A DNA stretch of 64,000 bases from CBDCFV01 sp965216425 (GCA_965216425.1 CBDCFV010000007.1:310001-374000), one strand, 5' to 3'; numbered from the stretch's first letter, positions 8,154 through 16,860 are shown. Made by a program: numbers and translations. The notes: generated from the sequence alone by a model not told the origin.

Positions 8154-9443
8154 GTGCCTTTCGTCAGTGGGTTAAAGTGCCGGGAATGCGGCAGGGATAA
8201 TCCTGTCGAACCCTTGAACGTTTGTGACTTCTGTTTCGGGCCGTTGGAAGTGGTCTACGATTACGCCACCATTTCGGAGGTGATCAGCCACGAGCGCATC
8301 GCCTCGGGCCCGTTGAGCATCTGGCGGTATCAGGACCTGTTGCCAGCCAGTGGTGAAGACCCGGTGGACATTATGGCCGGGTATACGCCATTGTTGAAGG
8401 CTCGGAACCTGGGTGAACGCCTGGGGCTGCGCAACCTGTACATCAAGAACGACAGTGTCAATCCCTCCTTCTCGTTTAAAGACCGGGTGGTTTCAGTCGC
8501 CTCAACTAAAGCGATGGAGTTCGGCTTTGACACGTTGGCTTGCGCCTCCACCGGCAACCTCGCCTGCAGTGTTGCCGCACACGCGGCCCGCGCCGGCAAA
8601 CGCGCCGTGGTATTTATTCCTTGGGACCTGGAGCGGGGCAAAATCATCGGGGCGGCCGTTTACGGGCCCACGTTGGTATCCGTAGAGGGTACTTATGACG
8701 AAGTTAACCGGCTTTGCAGCGAGATTGCAGACAACTATAGCTGGGCTTTCGTCAACATAAATATGCGCCCCTACTACGCCGAAGGGAGTAAAACGCTGGG
8801 CTACGAGGTAGCGGAACAACTGGGATGGCGGGTGCCCGAGCATGTAGTTGTCCCCAGTGCCTCCGGCGCAATGTTTACCAAGATATGGAAAGGTTTCAAC
8901 GAACTGGCGTGTCTGGGGTTGTTGGACGGGGTTGAAGCAAGCTCCTTCGGCCCCGATCAGAACACCGTCCATCACCCGTCGGTTATTACCAAGATGCATA
9001 TGGCTCAAGCGGTTGGGTGCGCTCCCATCGTCAACGCTTGGAACAACGGACTTGCCCACGTGGTGCCCGTACGGCCCAACACGGTGGCCAAGTCTCTAGC
9101 CATCGGCAACCCCGCTGACGGTATCTACGCTCTCAGGGTGCTCAAGGAATCGTGCGGTTCCGCGTATGCAGTGCCTGAACCGGGAGTGGTAGAAGGCATA
9201 AAGCTTCTTGCGGAAACCGAGGGTATCTTTACCGAAACCGCGGGTGGAGTGGTGGTGACGGCATTGCGCAACTTAGCGGAGACCGGCGCCATAAAGCCTG
9301 ACGAATTAACGGTTGTCTATATTACCGGGAACGGACTGAAAACCCAGGAGGCTGTCGAGGAAGTTGTGAACCCCCTGTCGATCAAGCCTACGATGGGGTC
9401 GTTTGAGGATGCGTTAAACCAGCGTATTGCGGTGGGAGGATGA
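8154..9443 (+). CDS. thrC: Threonine synthase-like PLP enzyme with N-terminal zinc ribbon
   Basis: A 429-residue fold-type II PLP enzyme. Start GTG 8154 follows GGGAGGG. The N-terminus is a four-Cys zinc ribbon (Cys9, Cys12, Cys24, Cys27), then the PLP lysine Lys109 in NPSFSFKDR and the phosphate-binding-type segment ASTGNLACSVAAHAA. Threonine synthase converts O-phosphohomoserine to threonine. It resembles the actinobacterial ThrC type. It is immediately followed by a NIL-domain gene (6 bases) and a MoaD/ThiS-like gene, a context that links it to sulfur transfer, so it might instead, or also, make a sulfur amino acid from O-phosphohomoserine. That alternative is inference. Confidence 0.85.
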   Translation: MPFVSGLKCRECGRDNPVEPLNVCDFCFGPLEVVYDYATISEVISHERIASGPLSIWRYQDLLPASGEDPVDIMAGYTPLLKARNLGERLGLRNLYIKNDSVNPSFSFKDRVVSVASTKAMEFGFDTLACASTGNLACSVAAHAARAGKRAVVFIPWDLERGKIIGAAVYGPTLVSVEGTYDEVNRLCSEIADNYSWAFVNINMRPYYAEGSKTLGYEVAEQLGWRVPEHVVVPSASGAMFTKIWKGFNELACLGLLDGVEASSFGPDQNTVHHPSVITKMHMAQAVGCAPIVNAWNNGLAHVVPVRPNTVAKSLAIGNPADGIYALRVLKESCGSAYAVPEPGVVEGIKLLAETEGIFTETAGGVVVTALRNLAETGAIKPDELTVVYITGNGLKTQEAVEEVVNPLSIKPTMGSFEDALNQRIAVGG

Positions 9444-9449
9444 GCGTTG

Positions 9450-9692
9450 ATGGGAATGCAAAGGGTGAAGTTCACCTTTATCAGCGAGTTGGTGAAAGAG
9501 CCGATCATCTACCAGTTGGGGCAAAATTTCCAAGTGGTGACCAACATACGCCGGGCCGACGTACGTGAGAACATGGGTTGGGTGGTGTTGGAGTTGGATG
9601 GGGAAGAAACCGAGATCGAGCGAGGACTGGACTGGGTCAGTGCTATCGGTGTGCGGGTAGACCCGGTGAGCGGCGACGTTATAGACGGTTAG
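9450..9692 (+). CDS. NIL-domain protein
   Basis: An 80-residue protein whose whole length fits the NIL domain (ferredoxin/ACT-like fold): an early strand RVKFTFISEL, the conserved EPIIYQLGQNFQVVTNIRRADV and the late GWVVLELDG. The name-giving N-I-L triad appears here as TNIRRADV. NIL domains occur at the C-terminus of MetN methionine importers and in proteins needed for homocysteine formation in methanogens. GGGAGGA sits before the start and overlaps the end of the upstream ThrC-like gene; TTG 9447 and ATG 9456 are other possible starts. Likely translationally coupled to it. Confidence 0.78.
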   Translation: MGMQRVKFTFISELVKEPIIYQLGQNFQVVTNIRRADVRENMGWVVLELDGEETEIERGLDWVSAIGVRVDPVSGDVIDG

Positions 9693-9739
9693 GCAGGGTC
9701 GCTTGACCCGTCGGGTAAATTGCAGGAGGATATCTCCCA

Positions 9740-10018
9740 ATGAGTGTTGTGGTTCGGATCCCCACGCCATTGCGCCGGATGACTAACGGCGAGGCCAAAG
9801 TGGAAATGGACTCATCCAATATGGGCGAACTGGTTGAGAAGCTGGATGCTACCTATCCCGGTTTCAAAGACCGGTTAATAGATGAGAACGGAGAACTGCG
9901 CTACTTCGTGAACCTCTACCTCAACGGGGAAGACGTCCGATTCTTAGAGGGACTCGCAACATCGGTCAACTCAGGCGACGAAGTGAGCATAGTTCCGGCC
10001 GTTGCCGGCGGGGCGTAG
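9740..10018 (+). CDS. MoaD/ThiS-like sulfur-carrier protein with GGA C-terminus
   Basis: A 92-residue ubiquitin-fold protein; ATG 9740 follows GGAGGAT. It has the MoaD/ThiS pattern: VVVRIPTPLRRMT first strand, the YPGFKDRLIDENGELRYFVN segment and a tail DEVSIVPAVAGGA. CysO-type carriers end PAVAGG, where the terminal glycine becomes a thiocarboxylate that donates sulfide to a PLP enzyme. Here Gly90-Gly91 are followed by Ala92, so activation would need removal of the last residue, as known for QbsE-type carriers cut by a JAMM protease. No E1-like activator or JAMM protease gene is in the window. Third gene of the thrC-NIL unit. Confidence 0.85.
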   Translation: MSVVVRIPTPLRRMTNGEAKVEMDSSNMGELVEKLDATYPGFKDRLIDENGELRYFVNLYLNGEDVRFLEGLATSVNSGDEVSIVPAVAGGA

Positions 10019-10029
10019 CTTAGTCAGAA

Positions 10030-10065
10030 ACTCCCCTCTTCCTCTCTATAGGAGAGGGATGCGAG
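10030..10065. other. Hairpin between convergent genes
   Basis: CCTCTC (10041-10046) pairs with GGAGAGG (10051-10057) around a TATA loop, between the sulfur-carrier gene and the convergent tgt gene. It may act as a bidirectional transcription stop, but no T-tract follows on either strand, so the role is uncertain. Confidence 0.3.
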
Positions 10066-10083
10066 GACTTTCGAAGTGCCTTG

Positions 10084-11259
10084 TCAGTTTCCTACCCGAG
10101 CCTTCAGCCACTTCTCTTTCTGTTCTTGCCGTGTCGCCTCGTCGGTGGGGCGATAGGACTCCCAGAATTCGTGCCTGAAGGACTCGAATCGGTCCTCCAG
10201 GATAGCTTCCCGCACCTCCCCCATCAGCCTGAAAAGGTACCGCAGATTATGGGTTGACGCGAGTCGCAGGCCCAGCATTTCCTTGGCCCGGAACAGATGC
10301 CATAAATAACCTGCGGAAAAGTTCCGGCAGCCGTAGCAGTCACACTCCGGGTCTACCGGTCCATCCACGTCGGCGAAACTCCGCTTGGTAATGTTCACCC
10401 GGCCATGGCGGGTGAACATGGCGCCGTTGCGGGCCACTCGCGTCGGCAGCACACAATCGAACATGTCCACACCTTGGGCCACGCACTCCACCAAGTCCTC
10501 CGGTGAACCCACTCCCATGAGATACCGCGGCTTGTCCATAGGCAACAGGGAGGCTACCTGCCCTGTAATGTCATACATCTGTTGCTTGGACTCGCCCACC
10601 GCTAGCCCGCCAATGGCGTAGCCGTGGAAGGGAATTTCGGAGATACGCTTGGCGGACTCGTCGCGCAGGTCAGCGAACGCGCCGCCCTGGACGATGCCGA
10701 ACAGGGCCTGGCTGTCGAAATTGGCTGATGCCAAGTGTGTCTGGTAGCACTCAGTGGCCCAGCGATGAGTTCGGCTCATGGCCGAACGTACTGCATCCCT
10801 GGAGACTCCGTGGGCGATGCACTGGTCCAGGCACATAATTATATCGGCGCCCAGCCGCTGTTGATTTGAGATCGCTTCCTTGGGGCCGATGCGGTGTTCG
10901 CTGCCGTCGATGTGAGACCTGAACCTGACTCCGTCCTCATCGACTTTGCGCAGGGCGCCCATGCTGAACACCTGAAAACCACCGCTGTCGGTAAGGATGG
11001 GGCCGTTCCAGCGCATAAACCGGTGAAGTCCCCCGAAACGGGCAACGGTGTCCACGCCGGGACGCAGGTAGAGATGGTAAGCGTTGCACAAGACCACTTG
11101 CGCGCCTGTTCCGGCCACCTCATCTGGAGTGAGGCCCTTAACGGTGGCTTGGGTGCCCACGGGCATGAACGCAGGTGTTAAGGCATTGCCGTGTGGAGTA
11201 GCAATTTCACCGGCTCTGGCGGCGCCGTCGGTGTGGTCAAGCCGGAACGAAAATCCCAC
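10084..11259 (-). CDS. tgt: tRNA-guanine transglycosylase (queuine tRNA-ribosyltransferase)
   Basis: A 391-residue TGT enzyme that swaps guanine-34 for a queuine precursor in GUN-anticodon tRNAs. Seen: MPVGTQATVKGLTPDEV, the substrate loop DSGGFQVFS, the GGLAVGE segment, the nucleophile Asp in MFDCVLPTR and the zinc site CDCYGCRNFSAGYL with the downstream His. Length is normal. The start is GTG 11259, only 12 bases after the TauE stop, so translation is probably coupled to that gene. No other queuosine genes are nearby. Confidence 0.93.
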   Translation of the reverse strand: MGFSFRLDHTDGAARAGEIATPHGNALTPAFMPVGTQATVKGLTPDEVAGTGAQVVLCNAYHLYLRPGVDTVARFGGLHRFMRWNGPILTDSGGFQVFSMGALRKVDEDGVRFRSHIDGSEHRIGPKEAISNQQRLGADIIMCLDQCIAHGVSRDAVRSAMSRTHRWATECYQTHLASANFDSQALFGIVQGGAFADLRDESAKRISEIPFHGYAIGGLAVGESKQQMYDITGQVASLLPMDKPRYLMGVGSPEDLVECVAQGVDMFDCVLPTRVARNGAMFTRHGRVNITKRSFADVDGPVDPECDCYGCRNFSAGYLWHLFRAKEMLGLRLASTHNLRYLFRLMGEVREAILEDRFESFRHEFWESYRPTDEATRQEQKEKWLKARVGN

Positions 11260-11271
11260 GACAGCCCAGGA

Positions 11272-12360
11272 CTAACTGGCTCGGACGGGAGTGCTGACGC
11301 TGGCCAGCGCGGCCTTCCTGCCCTTGTACATTGCGCCAATGATGAGAAGACCGCTGCCGATCAACGTCGCAAAAAGGAGTATCAAACTCGCTTTTTCCAA
11401 CGCAAGGTAAGTTCCACTGCCAAGAGTCACCAAGTCCAGGTCGGTAAGGTAGTTGGGTATTGCTATCGCCCGGCTCACTCCCGCTAGGATCATTACAGAG
11501 CCTGCAACGATTTTGATCATGTATTGACGGACGTAGGAAGTGCCGATTGCCCCTAGTTGAACGCCTACGAGCGACCCGGCCAAAAGGAGGGCGGTAAGAC
11601 GGAAGTCTACCAAGCCACCGGTAGCGTATTTCAAAGTTCCGACAAGACCCATGCCGAATGCCAACACCAATTCCGTCCCGCTGGCTACAAAGCCGGGTGC
11701 GCCCATGACGTATATCATCGAAGGGACTCCAATGAATCCGCCTACGGCGATGGTGGCGGCGAGGAATCCGGTTGCGAAGCCAAACGGCAACGTCACCCAC
11801 AAGGATATACGGGAGTTGGCTTCTTTGAAGGTGATCATGGGCCAGATGTTGAGCTTTTTGACCTTTTCCGCCAAGGCTGAAGTAGTGTCGTCAATACCCT
11901 GCTTGGCAGCCCTTCGCCCGTCCAGGAGGGTGTACGTGCCAATCGCGGACAATACGGCAACGAATACCACGCTAATATACAGGTTAGACCCGGCACTGCC
12001 CCACATATCTTTGATTACAAGCTGGACCTGCGCTCCTAAGAGAACACCGATGATAGCGGGTATCATCATCAAAAGGCCAAGTCGCAAGTCCACGTGGCCC
12101 AGCTTGCGTCTCTTCCAAGCTCCCACGATAGCCTTGGGAAACTTGTGGGCCATGTTGCTGGCTACTGCCGTTAGCCCCTCGACACCCATGCTCATCATGC
12201 CGGGCGTCAACACAAAGGCGCCGCCGGAGCCGATGAACCCGCTCAACACGCCTCCGAAGAATCCAAGAACGATCAACGAAATGATGATTACCGGGTTTAA
12301 GTCTATGAAGGAAGCCGATGCCGCGGAAAGGAGCGTGGCCGCCTCGATTCCATGGTCCAT
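11272..12360 (-). CDS. TauE/SafE-family sulfite/organosulfonate exporter
   Basis: A 362-residue polytopic membrane protein with about eight hydrophobic segments. The signature glycine-rich helices are present: LGFFGGVLSGFIGSGGAFV near the N-terminus and a repeat of the fold, FATGFLAATIAVGGFIGVPSM, in the second half. TauE/SafE proteins export sulfite, sulfoacetate or related anions. Its ATG is one base after the stop of the upstream small membrane protein, with GGGAG inside that gene, so the two are coupled. A charged cytoplasmic loop separates the two halves. Confidence 0.85.
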   Translation of the reverse strand: MDHGIEAATLLSAASASFIDLNPVIIISLIVLGFFGGVLSGFIGSGGAFVLTPGMMSMGVEGLTAVASNMAHKFPKAIVGAWKRRKLGHVDLRLGLLMMIPAIIGVLLGAQVQLVIKDMWGSAGSNLYISVVFVAVLSAIGTYTLLDGRRAAKQGIDDTTSALAEKVKKLNIWPMITFKEANSRISLWVTLPFGFATGFLAATIAVGGFIGVPSMIYVMGAPGFVASGTELVLAFGMGLVGTLKYATGGLVDFRLTALLLAGSLVGVQLGAIGTSYVRQYMIKIVAGSVMILAGVSRAIAIPNYLTDLDLVTLGSGTYLALEKASLILLFATLIGSGLLIIGAMYKGRKAALASVSTPVRAS

Positions 12361-12361
12361 T

Positions 12362-12610
12362 CTAATCTCCCGCTTTCTGGAGTGCTTTTAACCCTACGAA
12401 GTCAAGCAAATTGCTGGCGAAAGAGCCATGTATAAAAGAGAACACCAACGCAGTAATAACCACAGCGATGCCTCCATATATGGTGCCGCTGGTGAAGAGT
12501 CCCCAAATGCGGTCTACGAACAGGAAGAACCCGCCATAGAGGGTACCCGTCAAGATGGTCCAGAATAGAAGTTTGACTGCATCCGGCGCCAAATACCTAG
12601 CGTTCAACAC
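12362..12610 (-). CDS. Small two-helix membrane protein coupled to TauE
   Basis: An 82-residue protein of unknown function. The start is GTG 12610 (protein MLNARYLAP), with AAGGAAACGG upstream. Two hydrophobic stretches are visible, at about residues 15-32 (FWTILTGTLYGGFFLFV) and 42-62 (TIYGGIAVVITALVFSFIHG), and the C-terminus is polar. It abuts tauE with a one-base gap, suggesting a fixed partner of the exporter. I do not recognise a named family. Confidence 0.65.
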   Translation of the reverse strand: MLNARYLAPDAVKLLFWTILTGTLYGGFFLFVDRIWGLFTSGTIYGGIAVVITALVFSFIHGSFASNLLDFVGLKALQKAGD

Positions 12611-12766
12611 CCGTTTCCTTGCTTGATCAATTTATAGCTTGAGAACACTGACGGGAATTGTAGCACCGCCGCCATTCGGGAACAACGACGGTGCGCCGCA
12701 TGGGGATAACCGGGATCAAACATAGAGGGTGGGGAGCGGTCGCAGAACACACAGAAGATGTTTCCT

Positions 12767-13867
12767 TCAGGCCGTCAATTCCCGCACCGTCTTCTCAACC
12801 AAGTCCCACGGAACATCCTGCCGTACCGCGGCCCTGCCAACTTCCTCCAGCATGACCCAACGATTAGTACCGGACTGGACTTTCTTGTCCATCGACATGG
12901 CTGTAAGTACGTCGTCCACGGCGATGCCAGCAGCGTTGGTGGGCAGACCAAACCTCCGCAGCAGGTCTCGTTGGCGGGTAACGACTTCCGGCTGTAGCAT
13001 CCCCATCTGCTCCGCCATGCTTGCCGCGCCCATCATACCCACGGAAACGCCTTCGCCGTGTAAAAATCTGCCGTACTCGGTGGATGCTTCCAAAGCATGG
13101 CCGATAGTGTGACCGTAGTTCAAAAGGATGCGTATGCCCAGGGTCTCCCTCTCGTCCTGGCTGACAATGTCGGCCTTGATAGCCATACTACGTCGGATGA
13201 CCTCGGTTGAGATCTCCGGCTCCACATCCATCAAAGCCTCGGCATGCTCCTCGAACACATCAACCAAGCTGGCGTCCAGGATGAAGCCGTGCTTAATTGC
13301 TTCGGCCCAGCCTTCGGCCAACTCGCGTTTGCCCAAAGTAGATAGACTTTGTATGTCGGCGAAGACCCCCTTGGGTTGGTAAAAAGCGCCGACCAAGTTT
13401 TTTGCTTGGGGCAGGTTTACCGCCACTTTCCCTCCTATGGAAGCGTCGACCATGGCCGCCATGCTTGTCGGCGCCTGTACGAACGGCATACCACGGAGGT
13501 ACGTCGCCGCCACAAAACCGGCCAAGTCTCCCACGACACCGCCGCCGACGGCGACAATGGTATGCCCTCTCTCGGCCCGCCGCTCCACCAGCCAATCATA
13601 AATCGACTGGACCAACCCCAAGCTCTTGCTGGGTTCTCCCGACGGGATGATGAAGCAGTGGGCGGGGATACCGTACTTCTGCATTGACCGTTGCACCCGG
13701 CGACCATAAGGGTTCATAACATGGTCGTCGGTAATAATATAGGCTGTCCCGGTCAAACCCAAGTCACAAAAGCGTTGCCCCAAGTCGTCTAGAATCCCCC
13801 AACCGGCGATGATTGGGTAGCTGCCACCGGCATGATGGACTGTTGAGGCCAGGTCAGCATCGGGCAT
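12767..13867 (-). CDS. aroB: 3-dehydroquinate synthase
   Basis: A 366-residue enzyme of the shikimate pathway, converting DAHP to 3-dehydroquinate with NAD and a divalent metal. Seen: GGGVVGDLAGFVAATYLRG (NAD/metal region), IPTS-like VQAPTSMAAMVDASIGGKVAVN, the metal His within LNYGHTIGHALE and the second His in the FLHGEGVSVGM segment. AAGGAG precedes the ATG. It lies 105 bases downstream of aroK on the same strand, the classic aroK-aroB arrangement. Confidence 0.95.
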   Translation of the reverse strand: MPDADLASTVHHAGGSYPIIAGWGILDDLGQRFCDLGLTGTAYIITDDHVMNPYGRRVQRSMQKYGIPAHCFIIPSGEPSKSLGLVQSIYDWLVERRAERGHTIVAVGGGVVGDLAGFVAATYLRGMPFVQAPTSMAAMVDASIGGKVAVNLPQAKNLVGAFYQPKGVFADIQSLSTLGKRELAEGWAEAIKHGFILDASLVDVFEEHAEALMDVEPEISTEVIRRSMAIKADIVSQDERETLGIRILLNYGHTIGHALEASTEYGRFLHGEGVSVGMMGAASMAEQMGMLQPEVVTRQRDLLRRFGLPTNAAGIAVDDVLTAMSMDKKVQSGTNRWVMLEEVGRAAVRQDVPWDLVEKTVRELTA

Positions 13868-13972
13868 ATGGAAACTCCTTATTTGCCGCCATACGGCGGT
13901 CTTTCACAGCGGGTATTCCCCTAGGTTGATAACACCTGTCGGTAGGGGGTAATCGCCCCCACTCGTGACCAA

Positions 13973-14497
13973 TCAAAACTTTAACAACTCTACAATGCGT
14001 TCCGCCACTTGCTCCGGCGTTAACTCGTCGGTCCAGAAGGTGTGGTGGGCTTGGGCGTAGACCGGGATGCGTTGGGCTAGAAGGTCCTTGATACGTTGCA
14101 AGGGATCAGGACCTGCAAGAAGAGGGCGGACTGCCGCGTCGCCGTCCTGTTCCACGACGCGTTGATAGATGGTTTCAGGCTTGGCGGATAGACATACCAC
14201 CAAGCCGTTATTGAGCATCTTTGAACGGTTGCTCCCGTCGATGAACGCGCCGCCCCCTGCTGCGATTATCCGACCTTGGCCCAGGCACAGGTCCTTGATA
14301 ACGGACCGTTCCATATCACGGAAGCCGGCCTCGCCGGACTCTGTAAATATGCGAGCGATGGACTTGCCCGCGCGCCCCACCAACTCGTCGTCAGCATCCA
14401 CAAAGTCCCAACCGGTCAAGCGGGAAAGGGCCGCGCCGACGCGCGTCTTACCTGATGCCATGAAGCCCACCAGGAAGATATTGCGCGGATGAGACAT
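13973..14497 (-). CDS. aroK: Shikimate kinase
   Basis: A 174-residue kinase phosphorylating shikimate at the 3-position. The Walker A motif GFMASGKTRVG is near the N-terminus, followed by the shikimate-binding DADDELVGRAGKSI region, FRDMERSVI, and GGGAFID. The lid segment includes VRPLLAG. The ATG follows the stop codon of the upstream dehydrogenase by one base, so translation is coupled. Acts just downstream of AroB in aromatic amino acid synthesis; AroE and others are not in the window. Confidence 0.94.
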   Translation of the reverse strand: MSHPRNIFLVGFMASGKTRVGAALSRLTGWDFVDADDELVGRAGKSIARIFTESGEAGFRDMERSVIKDLCLGQGRIIAAGGGAFIDGSNRSKMLNNGLVVCLSAKPETIYQRVVEQDGDAAVRPLLAGPDPLQRIKDLLAQRIPVYAQAHHTFWTDELTPEQVAERIVELLKF

Positions 14498-14498
14498 G

Positions 14499-15506
14499 TC
14501 AACTCAACTTGATCCTGGCGTGGGGCAAAACGTCAGAGTTTACGAGAAACTCCGGCATCTTGCCCGACAATACATCCACCGTCGCTTGGGCGGTGCGCAC
14601 CTCCAGTTCCAACACGGATTGCTGGGACAGGAAGGCGATGTGTGGAGTCACCAGAACGTTGCTCAACGCAAACAGCGGATGATCAGCAGGGGGATGCCCC
14701 TGCTCCATCACGTCCAGCCCCGCCCCGGCTATGCCGCCATCGCGCAGAGCATTATAGAGAGCGTCTTCGTCGATTATGGGCCCTCTGGCGCAATTGATTA
14801 CGAAGGCGTTGGGCTTCATCGCAGCAAACGCCTCCGCCCCTATAAGACCGCGAGTGTCGTCGTTCAGGGGCGTATGTACAGTAACGAAGTCAGAGCGGGA
14901 CAGCAGAGTGTGCAAGTCCACAGGCTGCACACCCGTAGGCACGTCCGCTCCTTGGGGCAGGTAGGGGTCGTGGACCAGAACATCCAAGCCGAGGGCGTGA
15001 GCCTTGGCCGCTACGGCGCGCCCAATGCGTCCAAGCCCGATTATGCCCATGGCCTGGCCACGCAACCGTACCAGAGGCACCGGAGACCTGACACCCTCCC
15101 AACGCCCCTCTTTAGCTATGCCGTCGTAGAACTGTATCTGCCTGTTCCAAGTCATCATCAGGGCGATAACGTGGTCCGACACTTCATCAACACAATAGTC
15201 GGGCAGGTAGGTAACGACGATGCCTTCATCGGTCGCGGTGGAAACCGCTATGTTGTCCACCCCTACGCCGTAACGGCTGATGACTTGGCATTTTTTGGCT
15301 GACTGGACCACCTTGGCGGTCACTTGGGCGAAGCAGGTCATTATGGCGTCGGCATCAGAGGCCAAGGAGGCTAACGTATCCTCAGACCCGTCTGGTGCTT
15401 CGATTATCTCCGCACCAATGCTGGCGAGTACCTCTCTCTCTGGCTGGGTTGAAGGCCAGACGAAGTCGGTAACAAGTACTCGATATTTCGGGCCGTTGCT
15501 AACCAT
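14499..15506 (-). CDS. D-2-hydroxyacid dehydrogenase (PGDH/CtBP-like)
   Basis: A 335-residue NAD-dependent dehydrogenase. The start is ATG 15506 (MVSNGPKYRVLVTDF); the open frame continues upstream to 15623 but that stretch is not family-like and would overlap the VOC gene. The Rossmann motif GIIGLGRIGRAVA is present, together with the catalytic Arg in NCARGPIIDE, the acid partner and the His in LVTPHIAFLS. Family members oxidise 2-hydroxyacids, including 3-phosphoglycerate; the missing ACT or ASB domain argues against a full-length SerA. First gene of the coupled run dehydrogenase-aroK-aroB. Confidence 0.85.
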   Translation of the reverse strand: MVSNGPKYRVLVTDFVWPSTQPEREVLASIGAEIIEAPDGSEDTLASLASDADAIMTCFAQVTAKVVQSAKKCQVISRYGVGVDNIAVSTATDEGIVVTYLPDYCVDEVSDHVIALMMTWNRQIQFYDGIAKEGRWEGVRSPVPLVRLRGQAMGIIGLGRIGRAVAAKAHALGLDVLVHDPYLPQGADVPTGVQPVDLHTLLSRSDFVTVHTPLNDDTRGLIGAEAFAAMKPNAFVINCARGPIIDEDALYNALRDGGIAGAGLDVMEQGHPPADHPLFALSNVLVTPHIAFLSQQSVLELEVRTAQATVDVLSGKMPEFLVNSDVLPHARIKLS

Positions 15507-15567
15507 AATATTCGGTCTCGAAACAAAGCTGAGTTTTGTAAAGGGGAAGCGTGTACCCGGGGGTGAC

Positions 15568-15969
15568 CTATGCAGGCCGGGGCGGAGCCGGAGCGTACCC
15601 GGCGGCGGTGCAGAACTCCACACGGTTCCCGTCCGGGTCCTTGATGAACAAATAGGCTTGCCCGTCGTACCGGACGCCTTCCTGGTCTACTTCGAACCCA
15701 TTTTCTTGAAGGGTCTGCTTGGTGCTCTCGAAGTCTTCCACCTCGAAGGCGTGGTGAATGTTGGAAGGCTTGGCCGGAGCCTCAGGTGTCTCGATGATGT
15801 GTAGCATGATGCCGCTGTCCAGTTGCAGCCAAGTGATGTTGGGGTTGTCAACCTGGCTTTGTATCTGCTTGATGCCGATCAAGTCGTTGTAAAATTCCAT
15901 GGCCCGGGCAGTGTCCTTCACCATGGTGGTTACGTGATTGATTTTCGTGGTCCTTATCTTTCCAGCCAT
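15568..15969 (-). CDS. VOC-family (glyoxalase-like) protein
   Basis: A 133-residue vicinal-oxygen-chelate protein; GGAG precedes the ATG. It shows the two beta-alpha-beta-beta-beta modules: INHVTTMVKDTARAMEFYNDLIG first, and NIHHAFEVEDFESTKQTLQENG then YLFIKDPDGNRVEF second. The predicted metal ligands are His in NHVTT and the Glu of RVEF with His in NIHHAF. Substrate unknown; such proteins include lyases, dioxygenases and epimerases. Upstream of the hydroxyacid dehydrogenase by about 60 bases. Confidence 0.82.
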   Translation of the reverse strand: MAGKIRTTKINHVTTMVKDTARAMEFYNDLIGIKQIQSQVDNPNITWLQLDSGIMLHIIETPEAPAKPSNIHHAFEVEDFESTKQTLQENGFEVDQEGVRYDGQAYLFIKDPDGNRVEFCTAAGYAPAPPRPA

Positions 15970-16104
15970 TTTCCACTCCGTTTATAGAAGGCGTAAGTGC
16001 ACTTGACGTTCAGGTAATTATGCCACAAATGGCAGTTGCCGAAAGGGACTGATCCGAGCCGAGCATGGGGCGCTGATTTAAGTGTAATAGATTTGCTGCC
16101 GAAT

Positions 16105-16794
16105 CTACCGGCAACTATCTATGATTGACTGGAAGATAACGCTGCCGTCGGTGCTGCCAAGGATAGCTTCGCAGCACCGCTCGGGGTGGGGCATCATACC
16201 CAGGACATTGCCGGCTTGGTTGGTTATGCCGGCGATGTTGCGGGCGGCGCCGTTTGGGTTGGCTGCTTGGGTAACCTTCCCTGAAGGTTCGCAATAGCGA
16301 AACAGGACACGTCCTTCCGCTTCCAATTGGTCCAGCGTACTGATGTCAGCGTAGTAGTTGCCCTCGCCATGAGACACAGGGATTTGCAATACTTGGCCTT
16401 GGATACAGCCTTTGGTAAAGGGTGAGTCCGAGTGCTCGGTCCGCAGATGGGTCCATTGGCAGCGGTATTGCAGATGCCCGTTACGCAGTAACGCACCCGG
16501 CAACAGCCCGGCTTCGCAAAGGATTTGGAACCCGTTACAGATTCCGATGACCAACCTGCCCGATGCCGCGAACTCGTGGAGGGCCCCCATTACCGGCGAT
16601 GTCCGGGCCATCGCGCCCGGCCTCAGGTAATCGCCGTAAGAGAAGCCTCCGGGGAGTATTACGCAGTCGTAGTCCGATAGGTCATGCTGTTGATGCCAAA
16701 CGTAATCGGCTTCCTGATGGAGCACGCCCTTTACCGCATGATAACAGTCGGTATCGCTCCAGGTACCGGGGAAGACAACTATGCCGAATCGCAT
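16105..16794 (-). CDS. purQ: Phosphoribosylformylglycinamidine synthase, glutaminase subunit
   Basis: A 229-residue class I glutamine amidotransferase, the ammonia-supplying part of FGAM synthase in purine synthesis. The nucleophile Cys86 lies in GICNGFQIL, the oxyanion region is VILPGGFSYGDYLRPGA, and the His-Glu pair is in MMPHPERCC. The form is the small PurQ used with separate PurL and PurS, neither of which is here. It lies about 66 bases downstream of the YqeY-like gene on the same strand. No strong ribosome-binding site is visible. Confidence 0.95.
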   Translation of the reverse strand: MRFGIVVFPGTWSDTDCYHAVKGVLHQEADYVWHQQHDLSDYDCVILPGGFSYGDYLRPGAMARTSPVMGALHEFAASGRLVIGICNGFQILCEAGLLPGALLRNGHLQYRCQWTHLRTEHSDSPFTKGCIQGQVLQIPVSHGEGNYYADISTLDQLEAEGRVLFRYCEPSGKVTQAANPNGAARNIAGITNQAGNVLGMMPHPERCCEAILGSTDGSVIFQSIIDSCR

Positions 16795-16860
16795 TCTGGA
16801 CCGTTTAACTTGAGGAATCGGCTTGGTGGAGCGTTGAAAGTTGCCGTAATGAGAGCCTGA

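Noticed and set aside
14496..15302. A 268-codon open frame on the plus strand
   Set aside because: It is antisense to the hydroxyacid dehydrogenase, which has clear motifs; no protein family fits the plus-strand reading.
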